Assembly (NCBI RefSeq): GCF_002865585.1
Contig: NZ_CP025581.1
Span: 2,356,001 to 2,420,000 of the forward strand
DNA from: Nocardioides houyundeii
Lineage (GTDB): Bacteria > Actinomycetota > Actinomycetes > Propionibacteriales > Nocardioidaceae
DNA length: 64,000 nt
Direction: 5' to 3'
This document shows positions 26,622-35,184 of the stretch, piece by piece. How positions within the stretch are numbered: the first letter of the stretch is position 1; every line of letters begins with the position of its first letter. A program made the position numbers and the translations under genes. The notes under the pieces were generated by a model. It had not been told where the DNA came from and made no database searches. It was given only the letters and a program-made list of their open reading frames with translations.

Positions 26622-27420
26622 TGGTCCACTGGGGGCGGTGCAGCACGAAGCGGGCTACGGCCAGCAGCAGGGCGAGCATGATCAGGAACGGCAGCACCAG
26701 GTCCCAGGCCTGCTCCACGTCCGAGGAGCCGACCAGGCCGGTGCGCGAGGCCTCCCACGCCAGCATGGACACGATGACGCCACCGGCGAGCAGCACCGCA
26801 AGCACCATCCAGGTGCCCGTGGTCGGACGCCTCGGGACCCGGGCAGCGCTGGTGGGCCACGGCACCGAGCACATGGCGACCAGCAGCACCCCGACCCCGA
26901 TGCTGGTCCAGGACCGCCAGACGAAGTCGCCGTTGTCCACGGGGTGCACCTTGGCGAAGAGCCAGCCCGAGGCGAGCATCCCCAAGCCGGCGAACGAGCT
27001 CCTGGCCCGGGTGGCCGACGTCGAGGAGGACAGCCACATCAGGGCGCTGATGGTGGAGATCAGCAGCAGTGCGCCCACCAGGATCGACAGGGGCTGCGTG
27101 TACTCGTAGACCACGACTCCCGGGTCAGGGTCGGTCACGCCCGGGTCCATGGCCACCAGCAGCCACACCACGCCGCTGACGAACGCCAGCCACAGCATCG
27201 GCTCGAGCACCGCGCGGATCGGGCCACTGACCCGCGTCGGGTCGGTCCTGGGGGTCGCCCCGGCCGACCTGGGCCGCTTGCGAGGGATCGGTCGGAGGCG
27301 GTCGTGCTTCTGCGCGTGGTCGCGAGCCACGGGGGTCGGGTCCAGCACCGACCGGGCCGGAGGCAGGGCCCTGCGCGCGCCCGATCGGCGCGCGGAGCCA
27401 GGCACCCGGTGCGAGGTCAT
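26611..27420 (-). CDS. Uncharacterised integral membrane protein between glnA2 and glnE
   Basis: 269 residues. A basic N-terminal stretch of about 70 residues is followed by six likely membrane helices (for example AVLEPMLWLAFVSGVVWLLVAM, LSILVGALLLISTISALMWL, VLAVLLAGGVIVSMLAW, LVLPFLIMLALLLAVARFVL). No family is recognised. The ATG at 27420 lies one base after the glnA2 stop and its own end overlaps glnE by 11 bp, so it is embedded in the nitrogen operon. A role beside glutamine synthetase control is possible but rests only on position. Confidence 0.75.
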   Translation of the reverse strand: MTSHRVPGSARRSGARRALPPARSVLDPTPVARDHAQKHDRLRPIPRKRPRSAGATPRTDPTRVSGPIRAVLEPMLWLAFVSGVVWLLVAMDPGVTDPDPGVVVYEYTQPLSILVGALLLISTISALMWLSSSTSATRARSSFAGLGMLASGWLFAKVHPVDNGDFVWRSWTSIGVGVLLVAMCSVPWPTSAARVPRRPTTGTWMVLAVLLAGGVIVSMLAWEASRTGLVGSSDVEQAWDLVLPFLIMLALLLAVARFVLHRPQWTNAG

Positions 27421-27421
27421 G

Positions 27422-28758
27422 TCAGATCACCGGCAGCATCTGGTCGCGCTCGAAGGCGGACACCTGGCCGCGATAGGCCTCCCACTCCGCCCGCTTGTTG
27501 CGCAGGAAGAAGTCGAAGACGTGCTCGCCGAGCGTCTCGGCCAGCAGCTCGCTGCTCTCGGCCACGTTGATGGCCTCGAAGAGGGTCCTGGGGAGCGGCT
27601 CGATGCCCAGGCTGCGGCGCTCGCGCTCGGTTAGCGACCAGACGTCGTCCTCCGCCTCGCGCGGGAGCTCGTAGCCCTCCTCGATGCCCTTCATGCCGGC
27701 CGCCAGGGTGACGGCGAAGGCGAGGTAGGGGTTGCAGGCGGCGTCCAGCGAACGGAGCTCGACCCGGGTGGACTGCCCCTTGCTGGGCTTGTACATCGGC
27801 ACCCGGATCATCGCCGAGCGGTTGTTGTGCCCCAGGAGATGAACGAGGGAGCCTCACCGCCGCCGATCAGGCGCTTGTAGCTGTTGACCCACTGGTTGGT
27901 GACCGCGGTGATCTCGGCAGCGTGCCGGACGATCCCGGCGATGAACTGCCGCCCGGTCCGGGAGAGCTGGTACTGGGCGCCGGCCTCGAAGAACGCGTTG
28001 CGGTCGCCCTCGAACAGCGACACGTGGGTGTGCATCCCGGAACCGGGGTGGGTGGTGAAGGGCTTGGGCATGAAGCTCGCCCAGATCCCCTGGCTCAGCG
28101 CCACCTCGCGCACCACGGTGCGGAAGGTCATGATGTTGTCGGCGGTGCTCAGCGCGTCCGCGTAGCGCAGGTCGATCTCCTGCTGCCCGGGCCCGCCCTC
28201 GTGGTGGCTGAACTCGACGGAGATGCCCATCGACTCCAGCATCGTGATGGCCTCGCGCCGGAAGTCGGCGCCCATCGACTGGGCGGTGTGGTCGAAGTAG
28301 CCGCTGCGGTCCACCGGCACCGGCTCGACCCCGCTCTGGGGGGTGTCCTTGAAGAGGTAGAACTCGATCTCGGGGTGGGTGTAGAAGGTGAACCCCTTGT
28401 CGGCCGCCTGGCCCAGGGTCCGCTTCAGCACGTGCCGCGGGTCGGCGTACGACGGGCTGCCGTCCGGCATCAGGATGTCGCAGAACATCCGCGCGGTTGA
28501 GGGACCCTCGCCGCGCCACGGCAGGATCTGGAACGTGGACGGGTCGGGCTTGGCGAGCATGTCGCTCTCCTGCACCCGGGCGAAGCCCTCGATGGCCGAA
28601 CCGTCGAAGCCGATGCCCTCACCGAAGGCGCTCTCCAGCTCCGCAGGAGCAACCGCGACGGACTTGAGGAAGCCCAGAACGTCGGTGAACCACAGTCTCA
28701 CGAACCGTACGTCGCGCTCCTCGAGTGCGCGCAGCACGAAGTCCTCTTGCTTACCCAT
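27422..28758 (-). CDS. glnA2: Glutamine synthetase, GlnA2 type (apparent one-base deletion)
   Basis: Converts glutamate, ammonia and ATP to glutamine. The frame from ATG 28758 runs through [36 protein letters not shown] and HPEIEFYLF (metal and substrate sites) to [12 protein letters not shown], then shifts at about 27829. It should read [13 protein letters not shown], but one G (plus strand) is missing and the protein would end in TTTARR. One added base gives 445 residues, the expected length of GlnA2. The loop that carries the adenylylated tyrosine in GlnA1 (NLYDLP) reads DDVWSLTE here, so GlnE probably does not modify this enzyme. It follows nadE by 115 bp and is coupled to the next gene. 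Confidence 0.85.
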
Positions 28759-28873
28759 GCGCGCAACGATAGGGCAAGGCATCTTTCGGATTTCGCGGAA
28801 CTGCTGAGGTGGGGCGGATCACGCCTGCTGGGACCCGTGGTGCCGTGGGTTGCGCGGGGCGTGCCCCGCCGCC

Positions 28874-30925
28874 TCAGCGCTGCGGAACGCGCTCGAGGTC
28901 TCGGAGCCAGGCCGTGGCCCGGGCGTCCGAGGGCATCCGCCAGTCCCCCCGTGGAGACATCGTCCCGCCCGGGCTGACCTTGGGACCGTTGGGCAGGGCG
29001 CTGCGCTTGAACTGGTTGGCGAAGAACCGACGGACGAAGACCTCGAGCCATCCCTTGATGGTGGCCAGGTCGTAGGACGGGCGGTCCTGGACCGGGTAGC
29101 CGGGGGGCCACTCCCCCGCCTCGGCGTCCCGCCAGGCGTGCATGGCCAGGAAGGCGATCTTCGAGGGGCTCCGACCGTGGCGCACCACGTGGAAGAGGGT
29201 GAAGTCCTGCAGCGCGTAGGGCCCCACGGAGTCCTCGGTCGCCTGCGGCTTCACCCCCTCCTGCGACGGGATCAGCTCGGGGGTGATCTCCTGCTCCAGG
29301 ATCTCGGCCAGCACCTCGTTGGTGGAGGTGTCGAACTCGCCGTGCCCGATCACCCACCGGATCAGGTGCTGGACCAGCGTCTTGGGCACCCCGGAGTTCA
29401 CGTTGTAGTGCGACATCTGGTCGCCGACGCCGTACGTGCACCAGCCGAGCGCGAGCTCGGAGAGATCCCCCGTGCCGACCACGATGCCGCCGCGCTGGTT
29501 GGCCAGCCGGAACAGGAAGTCGTAGCGCAGCCCGGCCTGGACGTTCTCGAACGTGACGTCGTACACCTTCTCCCCCCGGGCGTAGGGGTGGCCCAGGTCG
29601 GTCAGCATCTGGTCCGCCGCCGGCCGGATGTCGATCTCCTCGAAGGTCACCCCGAGCGACTCGCAGAGGCGGATCGCGTATGACTTGCTGGCCGAGCCGG
29701 TGGCGTAGCCGGGCATGGTGAAGGCCAGGACGTCACTGCGGGGACGGCCCAGCCGGTCCATGGCCTTCGCCGCCACGATCAGCGCATGGGTCGAGTCGAG
29801 CCCGCCGCTGACCCCGATGACCGGCTTGGGGCTGCCGATGGACACCAGCCGCTGCTCGAGCCCGGACACCTGGATGTTGTAGGCCTCGTAGCAGTCCAGC
29901 GCCAGCCGCTCGGGGTCGTCGGGCACGAACGGGAACCGGTCCAGCTTGCGGCGCAGGCCGATGTCTCCGCCGGGAGGGCCGATCTCGAGGTCGACCACGC
30001 GGAACGCCGGGTCGGAAGGGCCGCCGGACCCGCCGGCGGTACGGCGGTTGTCGTCGAAGGCCCCTTGGCGCATCCGCTCCTGACGCAGCCGGGCGAGATC
30101 GACGTCCACAACCGTGCGCTGCGGGCCGTCGGGGAACCTCGCGGTCTCGCCCAGCAGGTCCCCCACCTCGTAGACCATGGTCTGCCCGTCCCAGCTCAGG
30201 TCGGTGGTCGACTCGCCCTGTCCCGCGGCGGCGAACACGTAGGCCGCCGAGCAGCGCGCGCTCGCGCTGCGCACCAGGAGGCGTCGCTCCTCCGAGCGCC
30301 CCACGGTGATGGGGCTCCCGCTGAGGTTGAGCAGCACCGTGGCACCGGCCAGAGCGGCCCGGGCGCTCGGGGGGACCGGCACCCACATGTCCTCGCACAC
30401 CTCCACGTGCACGACGAGGTCGGGGACGTCGACGGCGCGGAAGAGCAGGTCCGGACCCAGCGGGACCTCGGTCCCGGCCACGGTCACCCACTCGTCCCGG
30501 CGGTCGTCGCCCGGCGCGAACCACCGGCGCTCGTAGAACTCGCGGTAGTTGGGCAGGTAGGACTTCGGCGCCACCCCCAGCACCTCGCCCCGGTGGATGA
30601 CGACGGCGCAGTTCAGGACCCGGGTGCCGTGCACCAGGGGAGCACCCACGACGAGCACCGTCATCAGGTCGCGGCTGGCCTCGGCGATCTCGGCGACTCC
30701 CGCGTGCACGCCCTCGAGCAGCACGTCCTGGAGGAACAGGTCGTCCACCGAGTAGCCGGTGAGGCAGAGCTCGGGGAATACCGCGACGGCGACCGAGTCG
30801 GCGTCGCAGGCGCGCGCCTGCTCGATCACGGCCTGCGCGTTGGCGGCGGGGTCTGCCAGCGCCACCGGCAGCGTGCACGCGGCGACCCTGGCGAACCCGT
30901 GGGCGTAGGCGGAGAAGAAGTCCAC
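28874..30925 (-). CDS. nadE: Glutamine-dependent NAD+ synthetase
   Basis: 683 residues. An N-terminal nitrilase-type glutaminase releases ammonia. Its catalytic set is visible: Glu in [10 protein letters not shown] (near residue 50), Lys in [14 protein letters not shown] (near 120) and Cys in [10 protein letters not shown] (near 175). The C-terminal synthetase domain has the ATP PPi-loop [12 protein letters not shown] (near 370) and aminates deamido-NAD+. This two-domain form is standard in actinobacteria. The GTG start at 30925 lies exactly six bases after a TAGACT -10 box, so the transcript is probably leaderless. It heads the nadE-glnA2-glnE unit and is divergent from panB. Confidence 0.95.
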   Translation of the reverse strand: MDFFSAYAHGFARVAACTLPVALADPAANAQAVIEQARACDADSVAVAVFPELCLTGYSVDDLFLQDVLLEGVHAGVAEIAEASRDLMTVLVVGAPLVHGTRVLNCAVVIHRGEVLGVAPKSYLPNYREFYERRWFAPGDDRRDEWVTVAGTEVPLGPDLLFRAVDVPDLVVHVEVCEDMWVPVPPSARAALAGATVLLNLSGSPITVGRSEERRLLVRSASARCSAAYVFAAAGQGESTTDLSWDGQTMVYEVGDLLGETARFPDGPQRTVVDVDLARLRQERMRQGAFDDNRRTAGGSGGPSDPAFRVVDLEIGPPGGDIGLRRKLDRFPFVPDDPERLALDCYEAYNIQVSGLEQRLVSIGSPKPVIGVSGGLDSTHALIVAAKAMDRLGRPRSDVLAFTMPGYATGSASKSYAIRLCESLGVTFEEIDIRPAADQMLTDLGHPYARGEKVYDVTFENVQAGLRYDFLFRLANQRGGIVVGTGDLSELALGWCTYGVGDQMSHYNVNSGVPKTLVQHLIRWVIGHGEFDTSTNEVLAEILEQEITPELIPSQEGVKPQATEDSVGPYALQDFTLFHVVRHGRSPSKIAFLAMHAWRDAEAGEWPPGYPVQDRPSYDLATIKGWLEVFVRRFFANQFKRSALPNGPKVSPGGTMSPRGDWRMPSDARATAWLRDLERVPQR

Positions 30926-30931
30926 GCGCTG

Positions 30932-30937
30932 AGTCTA
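30932..30937 (-). promoter_or_regulatory. -10 box of a leaderless nadE transcript
   Basis: TAGACT on the minus strand stands six bases before the nadE GTG. With initiation about seven bases downstream, the GTG would be the first codon of the mRNA. No Shine-Dalgarno sequence is present. Confidence 0.65.
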
Positions 30938-31057
30938 GGGATCCGACCGGCCGCTCGGGTGAGCGGCGCCACACGTGGCGGTTCGCGCCTGCGACTAGCC
31001 TGTCTGGCGTCCGTGGACTCCACCAGGGAGCCGCGAGATGCCTGCGAGGAGACGACG

Positions 31058-31924
31058 ATGAGCGAGCAGCAGCCAGCCGGCGAGGTGACCGCCCCCTACG
31101 GGACGGGCACCGCCAGCACCGCCACGCCGACGCGGAAGGTGCGCACGCACCACCTGCGCGAGATGAAGGAGCGGGGCGAGCGCATCACCATGCTCACCGC
31201 CTACGACATGTACACCGCGGCCACCTTCGACGAGGCCGGCATCGACCTGCTGCTGGTCGGCGACTCCGCCTCCAACAACGTGCTCGGCAACGAGACCTCC
31301 TTGCCGATCACCGTGGACGAGCTGCTCCCGCTGACCCGCGCCGTGGCCCGCTCCGTGCGCCGCGCCATGGTGGTCGGGGACCTGCCGTTCGGCTCCTACC
31401 AGGCCTCGCCCGAGCAGGGGTATCTCACCGCCGCCCGATTCATGAAGGAGGGGGGCGCACACTGCGTCAAGCTCGAGGGCGGGGTCGAGATGGCGCCGGT
31501 GATCGAACGGTGCACGCGCGGCGGCATCCCGGTGATGGCCCACATCGGCTTCACCCCGCAGAGCGAGCACACCCTCGGCGGCTACCGGGTCCAGGGGCGC
31601 GGCGAGGCCAGCCAGCGGCTCCTGGCCGACGCCTTGGCCGTCCAGGAGGCCGGCGCCTTCGCCGTCGTGATGGAGATGGTGCCCGAGGTGGTGGCCACCG
31701 AGGTCACCGCGATGCTCACCATTCCGACGATCGGCATCGGTGCCGGCCCCGGCTGCGACGGACAGGTGCTGGTGTGGCAGGACGCCTTCGGGCTGCGCAC
31801 CGGACGCATGGCGAAGTTCGTCAAGCAGTACGCCGACGTGCACGGCGTGCTGCTGGACGCCGCCCGCTCCTACGCCGAGGACGTGAAGGGCGGGACCTTC
31901 CCCGGCCCTGAGCACTCCTTCTAG
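31058..31924 (+). CDS. panB: 3-methyl-2-oxobutanoate hydroxymethyltransferase
   Basis: 288 residues. PanB transfers a hydroxymethyl group from methylene-tetrahydrofolate to ketoisovalerate, the first committed step of pantothenate synthesis. Family motifs are [34 protein letters not shown] (metal-binding Asp), [24 protein letters not shown] and [18 protein letters not shown]. The ATG at 31058 follows GAGGAG by six bases; the long frame reaching back to 29786 is antisense noise over nadE. TAGCCT at 30996-31001 is a likely -10 box. It is divergent from nadE. No panC or panD lies beside it. Confidence 0.95.
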   Translation: MSEQQPAGEVTAPYGTGTASTATPTRKVRTHHLREMKERGERITMLTAYDMYTAATFDEAGIDLLLVGDSASNNVLGNETSLPITVDELLPLTRAVARSVRRAMVVGDLPFGSYQASPEQGYLTAARFMKEGGAHCVKLEGGVEMAPVIERCTRGGIPVMAHIGFTPQSEHTLGGYRVQGRGEASQRLLADALAVQEAGAFAVVMEMVPEVVATEVTAMLTIPTIGIGAGPGCDGQVLVWQDAFGLRTGRMAKFVKQYADVHGVLLDAARSYAEDVKGGTFPGPEHSF

Positions 31925-31944
31925 TCAACGAGCCGCCCCGCGAC

Positions 31945-31950
31945 TAGCGT
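31945..31950 (+). promoter_or_regulatory. -10 box of a leaderless transcript (sorbosone-dehydrogenase-like gene)
   Basis: TAGCGT ends six bases before the ATG at 31957, and no Shine-Dalgarno sequence precedes the gene. The spacing matches the leaderless pattern seen at other genes in this window. Confidence 0.6.
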
Positions 31951-31956
31951 CGCTCC

Positions 31957-33165
31957 ATGCGCCTGCACCTCACTGCCCGCTCCACCCCCGCGCTGGCGGG
32001 GCTGACCGGTCTGCTGGCCGCGGGGCTGCTCAGCGTCCCGGCCGGCGCCGTACCTGCGGCCGCCGGGGCCGACGCCGCCGGGTCGAGCACGGCCCTGGTC
32101 GCGGAGCGTGCCGCCGCACCCCGGCTCAAGGTACGTCGGCTCGTCGGGCAGCTGGACATCCCCTGGGACGTCCAGCCCGTGGCCGCCCGGACGTTCCTGC
32201 TCACCGAGCGGGACCGACGGCGGCTCAGCCTGGTGCAGCACGGCACGCGACGTACCGTGAGGTTCCCCCGCAGCGCCGTGTGGAGCTCCGGTGAGACCGG
32301 CCTGATGTCCCTGGCGGTCTCGCCCGACTTCGCGACGTCGCGCCGCTTCTACGCCTGTCACGGGGGCTTCGCGGGCAACGGCCACGACGTGCGCGTCACC
32401 TCGTGGCGCTTGAGCCCCAGCGGCCACCGCGCCCGCGGCGGCAAGGTGCTGCTGCGTGGCATCCCAGCCTCCAGCGGCCGCCACGGCGGGTGCCGCCTGC
32501 TGCTGGACCGCAGGACCGGCGCCCTGCTGGTGGGCACCGGCGACGCCGCGGTGGGCACCAACCCTCGCGACCTGGAATCGCTGGGGGGCAAGGTGCTGCG
32601 GCTGGACCCCAGCACCGGCGCGCCCTGGCCGGACAACCCCTTCATCGGCTCCGCCGATGCCCGGACCCGCTACGTGCTCACCTACGGCCACCGCAACGTC
32701 CAAGGGCTGGCGCAACGCTCGGACGGGTCGCTGTGGTCGGTGGAGCAGGGCAGCGACCGGGACGACGAGGTCAACCTGCTGGTCCCGGGAGGCGACTACG
32801 GGTGGAACCCGGTGCCGGGCTACAACGAGGCCGTGCCCATGACCGACCCGTCGTTGCCCGGCAAGCAGGTCCCCGCCCGGTGGAGCTCGGGAAAGCCCAC
32901 CCTGGCCACCTCGGGGGCAGCGTGGGTGCGGGGGAAGCAGTGGGGAGCGCTCGAGGGCACGCTCGCGGTGGCCGCCCTCAAGGCCAGCAGGCTGCTGTTC
33001 CTGAGGTTCGACGACTCCGGGGTGCTCCAGCGGGTGCACGCGCCGAGACGCCTGAGGTCCTTCGGCCGCCTGCGCAGCGTCACGTCCCTGCCCTCGGGGC
33101 GCCTGCTGGTCACCACCAGCAACGGCGGCGGTGCCGACGAGGTGCTGGAGATCCGGCCCCGCTGA
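31957..33165 (+). CDS. Secreted PQQ-type sugar (glucose/sorbosone) dehydrogenase-like protein
   Basis: 402 residues with a signal peptide (1-36, ending near PAAAGADAAG). The six-bladed beta-propeller of soluble quinoprotein glucose dehydrogenases is shown by LDIPWDVQPV, ETGLMSLAVSPDF, GGKVLRLDPSTGAPWPDNPF, YGHRNVQGLAQRSDGSLWSVEQGSDRDDEVNLL and GGDYGWNPVPGY. These enzymes oxidise sugars outside the membrane with bound PQQ, but many actinobacterial relatives have unknown substrates and may not bind PQQ. The probable start codon lies six bases after a -10 box. Confidence 0.88.
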   Translation: MRLHLTARSTPALAGLTGLLAAGLLSVPAGAVPAAAGADAAGSSTALVAERAAAPRLKVRRLVGQLDIPWDVQPVAARTFLLTERDRRRLSLVQHGTRRTVRFPRSAVWSSGETGLMSLAVSPDFATSRRFYACHGGFAGNGHDVRVTSWRLSPSGHRARGGKVLLRGIPASSGRHGGCRLLLDRRTGALLVGTGDAAVGTNPRDLESLGGKVLRLDPSTGAPWPDNPFIGSADARTRYVLTYGHRNVQGLAQRSDGSLWSVEQGSDRDDEVNLLVPGGDYGWNPVPGYNEAVPMTDPSLPGKQVPARWSSGKPTLATSGAAWVRGKQWGALEGTLAVAALKASRLLFLRFDDSGVLQRVHAPRRLRSFGRLRSVTSLPSGRLLVTTSNGGGADEVLEIRPR

Positions 33166-33171
33166 GGGGGG

Positions 33172-33381
33172 TCAGTCCTCCTTCTTGTCCTCGGCCTCGG
33201 CGTCGTCGTTCCACGTCGGGTCGTTGTCCCAGGCCTCGTTGTTAGCCTGCACGTGCTCCAGGGCAGCGGCAGCCTCGGCCTCGGTGGCGTAGGGACCGAG
33301 GCGGTCGGCGTTCTTGCAGCCGTCCCGGCCCTCGACCGTGCGGTGGATCAGGCAGAACCAGTACTGCGGCGCTTTGCTCAT
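33172..33381 (-). CDS. Small acidic actinobacterial protein, SPOR-like
   Basis: 69 residues: [17 protein letters not shown] followed by [18 protein letters not shown] and an acidic tail rich in Asp and Glu. The WFCL...VE...GPY...EAEAAL pattern recalls small SPOR-domain-like proteins often found next to map in actinobacteria. The function is unknown. ATG 33381 was chosen because the protein-like part starts there. Its start codon is only 25 bp from the divergent leaderless map start, so the two promoters must overlap. Confidence 0.75.
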   Translation of the reverse strand: MSKAPQYWFCLIHRTVEGRDGCKNADRLGPYATEAEAAAALEHVQANNEAWDNDPTWNDDAEAEDKKED

Positions 33382-33393
33382 GCCTGCAGAAAC

Positions 33394-33399
33394 TACACT
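33394..33399 (+). promoter_or_regulatory. -10 box of a leaderless map transcript
   Basis: TACACT lies seven bases before the GTG at 33407. This supports GTG 33407 as the map start over the in-frame ATG at 33380, which would precede the promoter. Confidence 0.6.
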
Positions 33400-33406
33400 C
33401 GCAGGC

Positions 33407-34255
33407 GTGAGTCCAGTAGCTGCCGCCACCATCTCTCCACGTCGCCCGGTCCCCGCCGACATCCCGCGTCCGGAGTACGTCGACCGCCCCTCGCCCGCGC
33501 GGTTCGAGGGGTCGGAGGTCAAGGACGCCGAGACCATCGAGAAGATGCGCGTCGCCGGCCGGCTCGCGGCCCAGGCCCGGGAGCTGGTGGGCTCGCACGT
33601 GGCGCCCGGTGTCACCACCGACGAGCTCGATCGCATCGGTCACGAGTTCCTCTGCGACCACGGCGCCTACCCCTCGACCCTGGGCTACCGGGGCTTCCCC
33701 AAGTCGCTGTGCTCCAGCGTCAACGAGGTCATCTGCCACGGCATCCCCGACGGGCGGGTCATCGAGGACGGCGACATCGTCAACATCGACATCACCGCCT
33801 ACCTCGACGGCGTGCACGGGGACACCAACGCGACCTTCCTGGCCGGTGAGGTCGACGAGGAGACGCGACTGCTGGTGGAGCGCACCAGCGAGGCGCTGGA
33901 GCGCGGCATCCGCGCCGTGCGCCCCGGTCGCCGGATCAACGTGATCGGCCGGGTGATCGAGTCCTACGCCAAGCGCTACAGCTACGGCGTGGTGCGGGAG
34001 TTCACCGGCCACGGCATCGGCACGGCGTTCCACAGCGGGCTGGTGGTCCCCCACTACGACACCGACCATTACGACGACCTGATCGAGGTCGGCATGACGT
34101 TCACCATCGAGCCGATGCTCAACCTCGGCACCCACGAGTGGGAGATGTGGGACGACGGCTGGACTGTGGTCACCAAGGACCGGCGCCGCAGCGCCCAGTT
34201 CGAGCACACCCTGCTGGTCACCCCCACCGGCGCCGAGGTGCTGACCAACCCCTGA
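33407..34255 (+). CDS. map: Type I methionine aminopeptidase
   Basis: 282 residues. It removes the initiator methionine from new proteins. The five metal ligands are all seen: the two Asp in [23 protein letters not shown], the His in [14 protein letters not shown], the Glu in FTIEPML and the Glu in FEHTLLVT. The N-terminal extension of about 40 residues ([19 protein letters not shown]) is the SH3-binding-like linker seen in actinobacterial MapB-type enzymes. The GTG start at 33407 is set by the TACACT box seven bases upstream. It converges on the TPR gene, ending one base from that gene's stop. Confidence 0.94.
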   Translation: MSPVAAATISPRRPVPADIPRPEYVDRPSPARFEGSEVKDAETIEKMRVAGRLAAQARELVGSHVAPGVTTDELDRIGHEFLCDHGAYPSTLGYRGFPKSLCSSVNEVICHGIPDGRVIEDGDIVNIDITAYLDGVHGDTNATFLAGEVDEETRLLVERTSEALERGIRAVRPGRRINVIGRVIESYAKRYSYGVVREFTGHGIGTAFHSGLVVPHYDTDHYDDLIEVGMTFTIEPMLNLGTHEWEMWDDGWTVVTKDRRRSAQFEHTLLVTPTGAEVLTNP

Positions 34256-34256
34256 C

Positions 34257-34679
34257 CTACGTGTCCTTCCCCGCCCGGTGCGCGAGGGCGCGCTCCACGC
34301 GCAGCACAGCCGCCTGATGGTCGTAGTCCTCCGACATCACTGCCGCCAGCTTGAGGTGCGGCAAGGCCTCGGCCGGACGCCCCTGCCGCTCAAGCGCCCG
34401 TCCCAGGGCGTGCTGCACCCACGCGTCACTGGGCGACTGCGCAGCGAGCTCTCGCAGCTCCGCCTCCGCACGGCCCAGCTGGGCCCGGATCAGCCAGGCC
34501 CAGACCCGCAGGATCCGCAGTCCGGTGTTGTCCGGCTCGGCCTCCAGCGCGGGCTCGAGCAGCCGGAGCGCCTCGTCCGGGGCTCGCCTGCACAACAGGT
34601 CGTAGGCCACGCCGTACGCGTGCTCGGGACCCCCCTGACCCGGGAAGACCATCGGCGGAGCGGTGTACTCGTTCTCCAT
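34257..34679 (-). CDS. TPR-repeat protein
   Basis: 140 residues with three tetratricopeptide-like helix pairs (AYGVAYDLLCRRAPDEALRLLEPALEAEPDN, AELRELAAQSPSDAWVQHALGRALERQGRPAEALPHLKLA). TPR folds bind partner proteins. Orthologues next to rnpB or map occur in actinobacteria, without known function. ATG 34679 is taken as the start; no strong ribosome-binding site precedes it. Confidence 0.8.
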   Translation of the reverse strand: MENEYTAPPMVFPGQGGPEHAYGVAYDLLCRRAPDEALRLLEPALEAEPDNTGLRILRVWAWLIRAQLGRAEAELRELAAQSPSDAWVQHALGRALERQGRPAEALPHLKLAAVMSEDYDHQAAVLRVERALAHRAGKDT

Positions 34680-34727
34680 GCCGGGTCAACGGTGCACCGG
34701 CTCCGTCGATTCCCCTAGACTCGGGGC

Positions 34728-35121
34728 GCGAATGGGTCAGCTGGGCGATCGCGTCGTCGGGGTCATCCCGGCGCCGAGGAAAGTCCGGGCTCCACAGGGC
34801 AAGGTGGTGGGTAACACCCACCCGGGGCAACCCGCGGGAAAGTGCCACAGAGAACAGACCGCCGCTCCTCACGGGGCGGTAAGGGTGAAACGGCGGTGCA
34901 AGAGACCACCAGCGCTCCGGGCGACCGGAGCGGCTAGGCAAACCCCACCTGGAGCAAGGTCAAGAAGCCATCCGTCCGCGGGTGGTGCGTGCACGTTCGA
35001 GGGCGGCCCGCCCGAGTGCACGGGTAGACCGCAGGAGACGGCCGGCAACGGCCGTCGTAGATGGATGATCGCCCCCGCCTCGCGGCGGGACAGAACCCGG
35101 CTTACAGGCTGACCCATTCGC
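34728..35121 (+). ncRNA. rnpB: RNase P RNA, bacterial type A
   Basis: The catalytic RNA that removes tRNA 5' leaders. The ends pair as helix P1 (34728-34741 with 35108-35121). The conserved GAGGAAAGTCCGGGCTCC core occurs near 34776, ACAGAGAACAGACCGCC near 34848, and the closing AGAACCCGGCTTACAGGCTGACCC region near 35092. The length of about 394 nt is normal for actinobacteria. TAGACT at 34716-34721 is the likely -10 box. No protein frame fits the region. Confidence 0.96.
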
Positions 35122-35184
35122 TTCACCCCTTCTGGCCCGCCGTGCTCGGCGAGTCGATGGCCTCCCCGGGATCGACTCCGCCAC

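Noticed and set aside
29786..31057. Extension of panB upstream to 29786
   Set aside because: The extra sequence is antisense to nadE; PanB has its normal length from 31058.
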